Source: Eumeta japonica (lineage: Eukaryota > Arthropoda > Insecta > Lepidoptera > Psychidae). From it: a stretch of 64,000 nt of DNA. Below, piece after piece: positions 1-12,184 of the stretch. The notes under the pieces were generated by a model. That model had not been told where the DNA came from. It did no database searches and saw only the letters and a program-made list of their open reading frames with translations. The stretch covers positions 372,001 through 436,000 of the forward strand of contig BGZK01000290.1 in assembly GCA_005406025.1 (NCBI GenBank), read 5' to 3'. How positions within the stretch are numbered: position 1 is the first letter of the stretch; the number at the start of each line of letters is the position of its first letter. A program made the position numbers and the translations under genes.

Positions 1-654
1 TTTAAATTAACCAGTGACACCTCGTTCGGTGGTACTTTTTCCCACATAGATTGCACTCGAGAAACAAACCGATTCACGATTACAAATGCATAATTTATTC
101 TTTATTCCTCTATACGGGGGATGAGTGCATTGCACGCCGGTATATATATTTGTGATCACAGGGAGACAAGGATTCATTCCGACGAATTAGGCATCGGATT
201 ATATTTCTATGTAAAAAAGACTTAATAACGTTACTGCCGTATCATTTTCATTAATATTAACGAAAAATAATGTGAAAACACTCGATTTTTTCGAAATATG
301 AAACTTCGTTTTAATCAAAATGTCAAGATTTAAACCGCTAATACTGAGAAAATCATAATAAATAATCTTCCTGTACCAGTAATTCTTACAAAAAATATAA
401 ATAAACTCTAAATTATAAACTAAGTTCGTTACTGCTTACTAGATCCTTTATTCCTTAAAATTTATAAAAAAATATGAAAATGATTTAACTGACTTCTAAT
501 TTATAATTTTAATAGCCATAAAATTTATCTTTCAAACCACGAAAAATAAAGCACTCTTGTCAACATCAAAAGCAATGGTTAAAAAAAAAATAATGAGTAA
601 TAACAAAATAATGTTCAGATCAACTTGACATAATAACGTCAGAAGTAACGAAAA
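1..654. other. AT-rich stretch without recognised feature
   Basis: No open frame, splice-flanked exon or repeat structure was recognised here. It may continue a feature lying outside the window. Confidence 0.4.
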
Positions 655-1425
655 ACAAAACCGGCCAAGAGCATGTCGGACCATGCTCAATGTGGGATTC
701 CAATGTGGCTCAATGCAAAGAAATATACTACAGATGAAAAAACAACATTGTTACACTGTTTTCCATGTTTCCCGCACATAATAGGTATAAGCCCTTTAGT
801 CACCTATACTAGAGAAAAAAGTAGGCATGTCAACTATTACTCTTAAAATATCTAAAATAAAAGCGTATCTTTATGGCACTTACGTCCTTTTGTTGAGAAG
901 CGTAGTTTTTCGGCAATAACTCAAAAACAGTATATCCGATCACGTTCAAAATAATTATCATTGAAAGTATTTATTAAGCGTTAGTTTTGTATTTTTTTTT
1001 TTTCATATTTTTGGGACATAAGGTTTAAAAAATAAAGGAGGGGGACACAATTTATGCAATTTCGGAGCGATTATTTCAGAAAATATTCACTTAATCAAAA
1101 AAGTTGCTTAAAAACTTTAAAGTATTTTTAAAAGAATTATCGAAATATATGCCACTAATTGACATTTAGTGAAAAAAAAATTTTCAACTTCTGTTACATG
1201 TGGAGTGCCCCCACTAGAAATAACTAGTTTTGTTATTTAACTGGCAAACTAAGTAGCGACTTACGAAAAACACTTTATATACTTCGAATTTCATCAATAT
1301 ACATCTTGTAGTTTTTAAGTAAAATGCCTGTGGCATACGAATGGACGAACGAAAGAACAGACGGACAGACATGACGAAACTATAAGGGTTTCGTTATTAC
1401 CATTTTGGCTCGGAACCCTTACGAT
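655..1425 (+). repeat. Dispersed repeat, copy 1
   Basis: This stretch matches 51770-52490 along its whole length in the same orientation. Shared landmarks in order are GGCCAAGAGCATGTCGG, GTCCTTTTGTTGAGAAGCG, AATAAAGGAGGGGG, a block around ACATGTGGAGTGCCCCCAC, and a final GACAGACATGACGAAACTATAAG followed by CTCGGAACCCT. The family resembles a non-autonomous repeat I remember as abundant in lepidopteran genomes. No coding capacity and no clear terminal inverted repeats are visible, so the class (MITE, Helitron-like or SINE-like) is open. Confidence 0.75.
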
Positions 1426-2810
1426 GAAAAATTTTCGCACGATTATAGTAAAACTTTTTTGCTTGGTGTCATAGAAAATATTACGACTAAACTAAAAATC
1501 AATAAGTCATATTAGAATTTAATAATAGGGATACTGGGGTCTGGGCTATAATTGAAAGAGGTCGTTCGATATTTATTAATAACTTATTTTTAGATACAGT
1601 ATATAAAAAAATCTCCACATGAGAAGATAAATTTCATGGATATTCACCCGGGCGGAACTGGAAACAGAGCTAGTTAATAAAAATTGACTATAGCTGTCAC
1701 GCAATACACTTTACACAATACTCTTTAAGTTCCATTAAAGTCAAAGTGAGTGTGGTTCTCCAATAAGAACCACAAAATGCATCTAATAAGTTTTATTTCA
1801 ATAAAAAAACCTTTGGCCGTCACAGGACGCCCGAAAAATGTGAAACATTTAAGTTAATATTAGAATTTATAAGTAATAAATGCCAATAAAAGTAAATGTG
1901 TAGTAAAATAATAAAAAATAATAAAGTTTGTTAGTAAAATCAATACACCCTTCTTATTATTGTAAATATAACAATAATAAGAAAATATTTATAAATAGAA
2001 AACATATTTCATTGAATAATATATCACTGATTCTAATTCTTTTACAAATTCTGTCAATTAAGTAGTAATAAAAATAAATAATGTCAAATCAATTTTATTA
2101 ACCTTAATAATAAAAATTATAAGAGGGTTACGTCAAAGTATATAAAAAATATAATAAATTCTTTTAAAACATCTTAAATTCTATGTCCAATAAATCAATG
2201 AAATCATTTAAATAACGAATTAATTTCGAACTTTATTTTGGGGACAACAATTTCAAAGTATACACAAAGGACATGGAAAATTTATGTAATAAAACAAATT
2301 TAAAATAAAAATGTAATTATTTATAAAAAACTTATTTATAAAATACATTAAAAAAAATCATTTCATTTTGCTCTCTCATTCGCACCCTTGTTGAAAACAA
2401 CCAATACAGTCCCTTACACGACAATAGAATCTGTAATGCCTTATATGTAATCTATCTGAAAAAAAATTTTCAGATAGAGTTAAATTTGAAATCTACATGT
2501 AAGTCCATCATAGCGAGGCTTCTTTATTGGACTTAATGGGATTTTTTATGTCATTTGTATTTGTGTGGATCCTATCTACACCTTACCTGTATGTCTGTAT
2601 TTGTTCTTATCGTAAGTCCATGTGGACATAAAAACCAATATGGATTTCCAAATACGAAATTTCGAATAGAAAATGTTTTTAATGCTTTTAAATGACAACT
2701 CTATAATCGGAAAAAATAATTTATTCTATACGTAAATCCAGATAAGAACTCTGTAGACATATAAGTTCCATTAAACTTTCCGTTTTTTTTCTTAGAAAGT
2801 TTTTATAGGT
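1426..2810. other. AT-rich intergenic stretch with one short stem-loop
   Basis: No gene was recognised. A perfect 8-bp stem (GTGGTTCT at 1752-1759, AGAACCAC at 1766-1773) with a 6-nt loop is present. It is followed by an AATAAAA-type run near 1800. It does not match the histone 3' stem-loop consensus and may be chance. Confidence 0.35.
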
Positions 2811-3194
2811 ATGGATACGGACTTGCAGCGACAAAAGCACATTAGGTCCCAATACAATTATTTCTTATTGGAATCTGTAGGATTATTTCAACAGGGACGT
2901 CTCTCCTGTGCAGCATACTTATGCATTGATATATATATCGCTTGTGTAACGTTACGCTTCGCGATCACCACGTATCAGCCTCTCAATATCCTCACGCTGA
3001 CGCGCTTATATGTGTTTCACATCGAAAGCACCCTGTTTTTAGGAAGTAAAATATTGTACTTCCTACATACTCAAACAATCAATCATGTAGATCAAAAATT
3101 ATGTAGAATTCTTAGCAAATTGTTTGAATTTATTTGTCCATATTTGAGACAAGTACGGCGACAAGCAGATACAGGTGCAAGGATGAGTGAATAA
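2811..3194 (+). other. Unrecognised 127-codon open frame
   Basis: An ATG-started frame stays open for 127 codons where random AT-rich sequence would stop sooner. The translation has cysteines and hydrophobic patches but no motif I recognise and no clean signal peptide. Local base composition (2900-3040) is more GC-rich than the flanks. It could be a fragment of an unknown mobile element or a chance frame. Both neighbours are transposon debris, so a host gene is unlikely. Confidence 0.15.
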
Positions 3195-3419
3195 ACAAGG
3201 ATGAAAAGGTATTAACATTTCCTCAAATGCCTTTGAATCACAAAAAGCCGAGTTTGAATTTTCTAATCACGGTGAACTGACCTGTGACTTAAACTGAAAA
3301 TGAGACAACTATTCTCACACTTGCCACCGAATGGTTGAAGGGCCGTAATGGGTGAACGTAGAACGCTAAGATTTTGACGTAAAACGTTGTCACTAAATAA
3401 AACAATTTTGCATCACAAT

Positions 3420-4215
3420 AAATAAAGTACAATCTCTATTGCTTTTGAAAATATTCTCCACACTTTTTCATTCGTTCAAACCATTTTTAAAAACTTAAGG
3501 ACTATTGGTCTGAGGGCATGTTTTGCACGTGCTGGTTGAAAGCTATCACAACCTCTTCTGGCCCCGTAAATGTCAAACCTCTCATCAAATCTTTGATTTT
3601 TGGTAAAATAAAGGAATCACATGGTTCTAGGTCTGGACTAAATGAAGAATGGATCACGAGCTTTACCTTTTCAGAAGTCAAAAATGACGTCTTATTCGCG
3701 ATGAGCGGGAAGCATTGTCATGGTGCAACAGGATGCTAATTCTTGGTCGTTTTTCCCTAACTTTTTCTAAGACACTGTGCAAACAAATGGAGGTGTACAA
3801 CTCAGACTTAACTCTCTTTTGTTCGTCAAGTGGAACCATGCAGACAGGACCCGTCTTGGATAAAAAAAACGCAATCATTTTATTGCCTACGTTTCTCGCC
3901 TGCCTCAATTTTGTTAGGTTGCTGTTGCCTTCAACCACTCGTACAGAAGACTGTTGCTTTCTTTCCGGCATATAACAATATACCCATGTTTCATCTCCTG
4001 TCATGTTATATACGACATTTGAACGTCCGTGATCGTAGTTTAATAACATTTTTTTACACCAATCAACTCGTATCTGTTTATGTTCGGAGGTGAGTTCATG
4101 AGGAATCCAACGGCAGCAAAATTTTCTAACTTTTAAATGTTGTAAGATTTTTTAAATTTGGCTCATACCAATCCCCAAACATCCTTGAAACTCCTCACAG
4201 GTGACACGCCGCTGA
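3420..4215 (-). pseudogene. Mariner transposase, central and C-terminal part (decayed)
   Basis: Read on the minus strand from about 4215 this gives a mariner transposase (Tc1/mariner superfamily, DD34D). The expected blocks come in order: the end of the helix-turn-helix region with CLGIGMSQI, the linker RWIPHELTS, first catalytic block TGDETWVYCYMPE, then LLHHDNASRSS carrying the second catalytic Asp. The C-terminal third (to about 3440) is still detectable but split by stops and frameshifts. An in-frame stop also follows GMSQI. Its missing N-terminus appears at 5488-5810 in the same orientation, so the two pieces look like one copy split by an insertion. Not functional. Confidence 0.8.
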
Positions 4216-4615
4216 AGAGGATATGAACGCTGCGGGTCACGGGGGTGATGACAGCGCTCTTCTGACTGGGTGATAGTTCAAAAATGAAGCCTCCTTTTTC
4301 TTACAGGCAAAAGCGGGCGGCACTGGGTCAGCACTAGATATTTACAGTCCAAGCGACAGCTTATGACTGATTAAATGGGACGTGCGCTGGCGCTTAGCGC
4401 TCCGGTCCGAGCGCAACCCCTACCTCTTAAATGCGCATTACCGACTCAGTGCTCTCTTTCGCTCTGTTTATTTTTATTTTTTACAATAAATGATATTATA
4501 TAATGTTTTTAGTAAAATAATAATTATATCTAGTTTGTTCTATTCGGCTTGTGAACACTTTCTCTGTCTTTTTATTATTTTCTGGGCAACTATTACTTAT
4601 TTAAGCACAACCATT

Positions 4616-5255
4616 TATTGACGTGATAACGTCTTATAAATCGATGAACGCCGGCTGCACTCCCGAAAAAGCATAACTCATTGTCGCGTTCCGCCTTAGC
4701 CGAACGTGCGAGCGAGAGCGCGGAACAATAGAGAGGCACGATCAACCTAAGCGTTCGGCTTGTGACGCATCTATCTCTCTTCCACTCCATCGGCCGATGC
4801 GTCCAAATAAAAGAGAGACAGCGGTAGCACACAATCTACACGTGAACTGTTTTGTTAACTGTTTATAAAGTGAAGTGAAAAGTCGATGTGGTTTCCAGTC
4901 TTTTGATGTGATAACGTTTTATAAATCCATGAACGCCGGCTGCATGCACGAAAAAGCATGTCTCATTGTCGCGTTCTGCCTGAGCCGAGCATGCGAGCGA
5001 GAGCGCGGAACAAGCGATAGAGAGGCGTCCTAAGCGTTTGGCTTGTGACGCATCTATCTCTCTTCCACTCTATCGGTCGATGGAGTGGTAGAGAGATACA
5101 AAATAATGATAATTATTTTGTATCTCTCATGATAATACAATTATCATTACTAGATGACACAAAATAATGATAATTCAGTGATAATAATCCAATTCAATTC
5201 ATAAAAGTATGCAATTTTTCATCAATATTTTATTATGACGTTATCACGTAAAATT
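4616..5255. repeat. TIR element with internal direct duplication
   Basis: The left end TTGACGTGATAACGTC (4619 area) is matched by the inverted right end GACGTTATCACGTAAA (5238-5253), giving terminal inverted repeats of about 20 bp with few mismatches. A block of about 180 bp from the left end (4620-4802) is repeated in direct orientation at 4907-5081. It includes GTGATAACGT, ATGAACGCCGGCTGCA, CATTGTCGCGTTC, GCGAGCGAGAGCGCGGAACA and GACGCATCTATCTCTC. An 11-bp direct repeat CACAACCATTT lies at 4606-4616 and 5277-5287, just outside. No coding capacity is seen. It fits a MITE-like non-autonomous DNA element with a partial tandem duplication. Confidence 0.65.
5091..5128. repeat. Perfect 17-bp palindrome arms (hairpin)
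   Basis: GAGAGATACAAAATAAT at 5091-5107 is exactly complementary to ATTATTTTGTATCTCTC at 5112-5128, with a 4-nt GATA loop. It sits inside the TIR element. A further partial copy (ACAAAATAATGATAAT) follows at about 5159-5174. Confidence 0.85.
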
Positions 5256-5487
5256 ATAATCCATAAACTGACTACACACAACCATTTTTTTTATCAAGCC
5301 CCACGGTCTTACATATTAATTTCGTTAATTATTTACCTATACGTATTTACAATTGTCTGATTTAGCTATTTTATTTGATCCAGCATTATCGGCTGGCAAC
5401 TATCTTATACAAACGTAAAATTGTTTAATGAAGAGCGGGCCGCTACATACGATGGTGATGGCTGTCCGTTTCAGCCGGTTTTCTTCA

Positions 5488-5810
5488 ATTAGTTGCCTAA
5501 CAGTAGCCACATTTTCCTCAGTGATCGCGGTTGAGGACCGACCTTCGCGAATTTCATCATAGAGGGAAACACGGCCACGATTAAATTCTGCATACCATCG
5601 CCTTACAGCGCTCAAATGAGTTGCTTTTTTAAACAAAAGCGTTTTGAAGACGAGCAGTGCAGTCTTACGGAGACAATAAACTTTTAAAATCATAAAAAAA
5701 TCATCGTCCGAAAATCTTTTCACGTTAATTCCATTTTTGCTATGGACGACGAACTTCAACTTTGTGTTAAAAACAATTGACACGCGACGCCAACAAGATA
5801 TTTTAATCAA
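5488..5810 (-). pseudogene. Mariner transposase, N-terminal part
   Basis: The minus-strand frame encodes the N-terminal DNA-binding half of a mariner transposase. It has a first helix-turn-helix region with YCLRKTALLVFKTLL, then RRWYAEFNRGRVSLYDE and a degraded GRPSTA motif (GRSSTAITEEN), ending VRQLIEENR. After IEENR the sequence leaves the family at the 5487 boundary. Together with 3420-4215 it reconstitutes the family order. The start is not clear and the copy is dead. Confidence 0.75.
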
Positions 5811-6355
5811 TGAATGAGTTTATTATGTTTTAAAAAATATAACATTCGAAATTCAAAAATTTATGAACGGCCAGGAGTGCAGAACTTTCAATGTGCTATA
5901 TGTAGCAGGCGCGGATCCAGCCCTCAAAAAAGGTTGTGCTCAGTTTCTCAAAATTCGGCCAAGTGCGAGTCGGAGCATAAACTCGCTCATGATCGATATA
6001 GTGCTTTCCTACAAAGATGTTTACAAAATATATAACGCCCTGACCAAAATCTTGTGTACGTTTAGTGTACGTTTCCATCTAGGCAAAGCCGTGGAGCAAA
6101 CACTAATAAATTAATGAACCTGTAGATTGTTAGATTGTTCGCTCACGAAAATTATAAATGTAAATGTGTGTTTGCTTGCTCATCACAATGTCTCATTTAG
6201 ACTCTAAACTACTGAACTGATTTTGATGAAATTTTTACAACTTCAAAAGATATCAAATTATATACTCTAGTATACCTTTTATATTAAATAATTTTATTTA
6301 GGTGCTTACTTAAATTACAAATTCGAGGGTGCTTTCTTTTTTTTGGTAAAATGTT
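5811..6355. other. No recognised feature
   Basis: Short overlapping frames on both strands show no family motif. Nothing else is supported. Confidence 0.35.
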
Positions 6356-6890
6356 GATAATTTTATAGATATTCAGGTTCACATCTTTGTGTGTATTTAT
6401 GAAAGCTAGTCCGAATAATCTTTCCTGTGCCATTGAGGCATGCAATCAAGACTTTGCTTTGCGAAGGTAGAAAACGATCTCTAGTGTAGCTACGCTGATC
6501 GGAAGTTTCCAGTATTTGTAAGAAAATTTTTATGTCAGGGTCCAATTCTTGGTCTCATGATTCGATGAAAAGAGCTACAGTCTCTGGTATGGCGCAATTG
6601 TTTTCATATTCTCTTTTCCATTGGAGCATCTAGAGTCGGTATGCATTTATAACAGTTGATTCACTATCGACAATGAACGGTACATCTGAACCACTTTTCT
6701 CACCGTCTCGATATCGAGATATATGCCAGTCCTCATCACTAACATTCGGTTTAGGTGGAAAAACTCCAAATTGAAATAGGTCGAGTACCTTCGGAGACCA
6801 TCTCTGCCGCAAATCATTAACAACGGAATCTAATAGAGGTGTGTAAATTTATTTCCGAAAGTACTCTTCTGCCTTTCGCCTGATATTTGG
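6356..6890 (-). pseudogene. hAT transposase C-terminal remnant
   Basis: The minus strand reads AEEYFRK near 6860, then LLDSVVNDLRQRWSPKVLDLF, then ELDPDIKIFLQILETSD. In another frame the dimerisation block follows: RSFSTF, then MAQERLFGLAFINTHKDVNL (about 6440-6362). Loss of frame between these blocks, plus a stop in the middle, shows decay. The order matches the C-terminal half of hAT transposases of the kind found near THAP12/P52rIPK-like proteins. It is unrelated in sequence to the better preserved hAT at 17933-20405. Confidence 0.7.
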
Positions 6891-8500
6891 GCCTTATATT
6901 AAGGTCGACAAAACAATCAAAAATTCACCCTGACTGACAATAACAAAAAACTTTATAAAGTAAACTTTTTTTCGATTAAAGTTATCTATGTTTACTAACA
7001 GTACAGACTACTAGCGTCACCGCCACTCCACCAAAAAGGAAGGCGGCTCGGAAGGTTCGACAGCAATTTACATGTGCGTACGTTGTATGCACGCATACAA
7101 CACACGCTTACTTTTAAATCAGTAGATGCTTGTGCATCCAGCGAATAGTCATCTATTTTTCCAATTCGTGTGCCAAAAAGAAACAGAAAATATGTTTGTC
7201 AAAAATGTGAGATGAGGTGCCAGCTTATCATCTATGATTAAGAGCTTTGCTTCGTTCCGAATCATGCATGATTCATTTTTAATTTTTATTTTAATAAGGC
7301 ATTGGATATAATATCATCCTATCGATCCCAGTGAACTGTGAAAGTGTGACATCACAAGTCTATAAGGGTTGTGGGCATGCCCATTGTGCCCACAACGGTG
7401 GATCCGCGCTTGGTATGTAATGTAGTAATTGACATAAGATTGTCATAAGTGGTTTTCATACATAAATTGATAAAAATTTTAAAACGCCATCTAGCGGACG
7501 CAAGCATATTTTTATTACTGATAATATTCTTAAATACAAAAACGTAACCAACGTCGAAACTGAAACCAGATGGAGGAACTATTAGAAAATAAAACAAGTT
7601 GCTTCAACTGTGCTGGCTATCGCAGAACTATATATTCGTTTTTAGAATAAGTAAATTCCAAAAACAGTTTACAGTCAGATTATAAATACATATTAAATTG
7701 AGTGATCGGACATTTAGTACATAACATTGTCGATAGATGGCGTTACTGATTTCATTTGATGTATTAAGCTATCAATTTGAACAGGACTTGTCAATGACCA
7801 CGCGAGAGAAGCAACGACCGATTAGCTAGTATAGATTTTTCGTTGTATATGAATAAAAACTTTTAGCTTAGTAGTTGAAGAACTATATTTAAACATAGCT
7901 TATCAGAGTTACTAGTTAAATGTATAAAAGTGGCTCTCCATCGACCTCATTTTAATCATCTAAAATTTAACTTAGATATTTTGGGTGTAGTTTGAGTTTG
8001 TAATATTCCACCGATAAACGACAAGATGATCAGAATACGTAAATTTTAGATAAATATTTACATTTAGTTTCAAATTCATGATTTTTCCAAAATTGTGTCA
8101 CTGCAATCTATAGTTAAATTTCTTCGCCTGATATATTAATCTGCATATTATTATAAAAAATGCTTCATTGCTGTATAGTCATTAACAGATCTGAAATTCA
8201 CTCTCGATCAATGCAATTGATATCCAACTAATTCATCTCTCCAGACACATAAAAGGAAATGCAATACATGTATCCAAAACACATTTGATTCCTGATCATC
8301 TGATACCCGGAAGCCTAAAAGACGTAAACTTTGACTGAACAGGAGCATAACTTGTAGATTTCTCACCCATCTAACGCGTAACAACGCCTATCTACCTGAT
8401 TAATAGAACCCATACATATTCCAAATCACTTCAAAGTAGTAGTCATACATTTTTAACATGCCTACAGTAATTTCAATGTTTATCGAAAATAGCAAGTATA
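6891..8500. other. Intergenic, no recognised gene
   Basis: No long frame, splice-flanked exon or repeat boundary was recognised. Two short similar strings, AACGCCATCTAGCGG near 7483 and TAGATGGCGTTAC near 7735, lie in inverted orientation. They may mark a small element, but arms longer than this were not found. Confidence 0.35.
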
Positions 8501-8570
8501 AGGTCGGGGAAAAAGGTTTTCTCACATTTTGTATACAAATTCAAGATAATTTTTACATTTTATATACTTT

Positions 8571-8618
<48 letters not shown>

Positions 8619-9520
8619 TATTTTGTTCAACAGCTTGTTGCTAATTTATAGGTAGTGATATAATCCCATTGCTGTAGAAATTGAGACTTCTGGTTAAATA
8701 AACCAACAGTCCTCTCTTGATGTTAACCTAACACTACCTAAAGGATTCTGAAGAGACAGAAACAGATGAAAATCTTAGGGTGCAAGGTCAGAGATATAGG
8801 GTAGATTCATTATCGCTTCACACCAAACTCTCCCAATATTTGCTAGTGACTAAAGATGTGTGTGGTCTAGCATTATCATGATGAAAAACCACACTCTTTC
8901 TATTGATAAATTCTAGCCATTTTTTCTCTACTTCTTACTAGTCTCATCAGCTGTTGGCAGCAGAGATCCGAATTGATGGTTTTACGCGACGGTAAAAGGG
9001 ACCCAAGTAACGACCTTTTTTTATATATCCAGCTTTTTCCAAATGGGTCAAAACTGTTTTGTGGGTAATTCCCAGTGCTTCAGCTATGTCGTAAGAACTA
9101 ATATGCCGATCTTTTTCTACTTTTTCCAAAATGGCATAGACTTTATCCGTAACAGATCGACCAGAGCGAGGTTTATCTTCAACATTTAAATTACCGGACT
9201 AAAAACGCTCGAACCAGTTTTGTACTACTGTTACTGCATTGGATCCATAAACGTCAGAAATTCTTTTCGCGACTTTTGTCGCATTTTTCCCTTTTTTATA
9301 ATAAAACTTCAAAGTGTATCAAATTTCTACATTAAATTCACTCATTTTGGTGGACAAAAGAGCAAAAGAAAGATGTCAGGACAGCATATTTGTATTTTCT
9401 TTTCTTAAATGTAATCTATTTAATGGTATCAAAAGTAACCAGATACAAACAGCACAACCAAAGAGATTTTTATTGCAATTCTTTTTTTATAAAATATGAA
9501 AGAACTTTTTTTTCCCACCT
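8501..9520 (-). mobile_element. Internally deleted mariner
   Basis: The ends AGGTCGGGGAAAAAGGTTTTC (8501 on) and, inverted, AGGTGGGAAAAAAAAGTTCTT (ending 9520) are terminal inverted repeats. A TA lies left of the element, while the right flank is degenerate. The minus-strand transposase starts near 9347 (MSEFNVEI), with the N-terminal helix-turn-helix (KGKNATKVAKRISD) and WFERF...GRSVTDK. The second HTH reads KDRHISSYDIAEALGITHKT and AGYIKKGRYLG. The frame then jumps to the C-terminal region (NRK-like, LAPSDFHLF, SLQNPLGS, LTSREDC), so the catalytic centre is mostly missing. The TA microsatellite at 8579-8618 lies just after the frame's end. Confidence 0.8.
8579..8618. repeat. (TA)n microsatellite
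   Basis: About 20 uninterrupted AT/TA units lie between the mariner coding remnant and its left inverted repeat. Confidence 0.95.
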
Positions 9521-12184
9521 AATATGCACAACTCGTTAAATCTAAAAATCACTTATTTCCTATCCTATAAATAGCATTGAATGTTAAATAAAACAAAAGG
9601 TTTAATGAGAAGTTCATTAATAAAACAACATTATCGTACTATATCTATTTTATTCCTTGACACAATACCAATCCTTAACTAAAGTCTAATAAAAACCGAG
9701 ATATTCAGTTATGTGAAAGAATTTTTGCTTACAAGATGAAAAACATATTTTAATAAATTGCATTGTTAACAAATAGCGATACATATTTGCATATACATAT
9801 TCCTATTTCCTTTTGAAACATTTTAAGAACTACTACTAAATAAATGCCTCCTATAAGCCGTTAATTACCTAATAGTACACTGGCAATAATAACTTACAAA
9901 AATTATATAAATTTTACATTTGAGCCGAGAACTGTTACACTTCACAAAAGAAGTGACTAGGAAGTATTGTACTCATTTAACAGACTAGAATCAGATTGAA
10001 TTTAGATGGAACACAGATGAATCACCCGTGCGAAATCATCCAAAAAGTTTGATGTATATGGAATTGGCACATTGGCGCAGTACAGAGACACAATATTTAA
10101 CGAACCCTATTTAAATGATAGAAAGTATGCAACTGCAAGACACAACAATAAAAATGTACAAAATGACATTTGAATCTAATCTTTTTCATTTGCACTTTTA
10201 AAAATGACAAGATAATCGGTTCGTTGGAGTTGAAACAATGGACTATGTAACGATTTACTAGTGATACCAACTTGATATTAAAATTCCTCATAATGATCAA
10301 AATAAATAAGTAATGTATGAATAAAGTTTTACAGAACATGTGACTCATTTACTTTTATGGGTAATATACATTTTAGCGATATTAATTATATTTTTGACAT
10401 ATTAAAAATGGTTCATAAAAAATGTGCAACAAAAACAAAACAATGAAATTATAAATTGGAAAATTCTTTCATTTGATAAATTTATTTCCATGTTTAGGTA
10501 ATTCAACTTCTGTGTTATATGTTATCATAAATATCACCATTACACTAATAACGTTTTGATATCATAATTTGTAATAATTGAGAAATAATCCAATTTCATT
10601 GCATAGTCTTGTGAATCAAGATAAACATTTAATTCACCTATAAAACCGTTAATGTCTCTTTCTGGCTTCAATTTGCAGAATTTCACAACACAATTTATCA
10701 TTTTTGTGCTTTCGTATATCCATGAACTTACTGATGAATATTGAATACTGACAGTTGAATAAAAAAATGACACCCCAGGAGATTGTTCAGGTGATCATGG
10801 GTTCTAAGTGTGACTTAGCTGAATGGAATAGGCTCATTAAGATATCTGTGGAGTAGAATAATTAAATATAGCAATAGAATTAATATAATAGTCAGACTTT
10901 AATGTGAGATTCGTAAATCAATTTTATGACAAAAAAAAAAACATTTACAGCCTCTATTATTATTATATACTATTTGAATAATGTAATTGTAATAAAATAA
11001 ACAAGTATAATTAACATTTAATTTTTAATCAACATACTTTCACTGACACTTAGTAAATGAGAAAAGATGTAGCAATAATAAATTTTATAAAACACATAGA
11101 TTTTAGTAATATAGATACACATTTTACACAAGAGTTTCTCAAAATCATAGAACTTGAATTGAATCTTATACAAAAACGTAGAATTTGTTTTGTCCATAAA
11201 TAGAATTTTTGTAGATTCTAAACAGTAACTATGCTTTTAAGATAACATCCAAGCTTTTGCATTTTATTAAAAACCTTTATAGGTAAAATGGCATGTATTT
11301 GTGCACAATCATTTAAATCATAATCATACTTACAATTCATATACACCAAAATGGAAACATAAATAGAACCTATAACATACATATCACATTTCTAACACAT
11401 TGAAAAAAAAATAAATGCAGATACATTTTATCATATCCCTTTTCGTTCAAAGAAAGAAATTGTAATTGCAAATTATTCAAGGAGGGAAAGCTAATTCTTA
11501 CACATTATGAAATGAGATTCTACAACACATAAAAACCTACATTATGCATTATATTAAAGTTCTGAAATTCTAATTTAGATTCCAAATCGCAATTCGATTT
11601 TACAATGAGCACGACACACAACAGCTCTATAGTCCTAAAAATGTACTAAGTTGGAATCGGGGACCTATGTGTGGTGTAACTATTACTATGACGTGTAACA
11701 CTGAAGACCTTAACGCTAGAAAGTAACTTCATATTTAGCCACATTTAGATAGTTATGTTTATTCTTGTATAACTACAAATTAAAGTCCTTGTTAAAGTAT
11801 AATTTTTAAGGTATAATCTTGCACATTATTAATATAGAATGAGTTATTTTGCTTTTTATGTAATAAGACTTAAAATTTTCTCTACTATGTAAAACATAAG
11901 ATTGTATATTTTAGATATGGCAAAAAAATATTAAATAGTAATACAATTTGTAAAGAAAAAAGTTGTAATACTATATGAAATATAAAATTATTTTTTAAAC
12001 ACTGGAAAAAAACTAAACATCTAATTGTTTTTCATGCTCTTTTATATCTACTACTTAAATATTATAAACTTCTTATATGAGATATAGAAAATTGAATAGA
12101 TTTCTATGTTGTATGCAATATTTTTGAAAAGCAACATGTATTACTGATATAATTTTTTGTGCATACTGCATCTGCTCATTGCAC
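9521..12184 (-). other. Downstream flank / probable 3' UTR of the ITM2 gene
   Basis: No protein-coding exon was recognised. The part nearest the stop codon (12184 downward) is the expected 3' UTR of the minus-strand ITM2 gene. Minus-strand AATAAA signals (TTTATT on plus) occur at several sites, for example 11758-11763, and I cannot choose between them. The rest is AT-rich with no repeat boundary that I can define. Confidence 0.4.

Larger units (their letters stand above)
4216..5487. mobile_element. About 1.27 kb insertion that splits the mariner
   Basis: The mariner frame breaks at the IEENR / RRVTC boundary. The left junction reads GTGACACGCCG and the right junction CCGGTTTTCTTC. The bases CCG (or GCCG) are shared, as a short target duplication would leave. 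The insert begins CTGAAGAGG and ends GTCCGTTTCA, giving only a weak terminal inverted match. It contains the smaller TIR element at 4616-5255. No transposase was recognised in it, so this may be a non-autonomous element or a composite. Junction precision is a few bases. Confidence 0.5.

Noticed and set aside
1752..1773. Histone-type 3' stem-loop
   Set aside because: The stem GTGGTTCT does not match the histone consensus and no histone gene precedes it.
9521..12184. Separate minus-strand gene between the mariner and ITM2
   Set aside because: Frames here are short, AT-biased and without splice-flanked exons; 3' UTR or intergenic sequence explains them.
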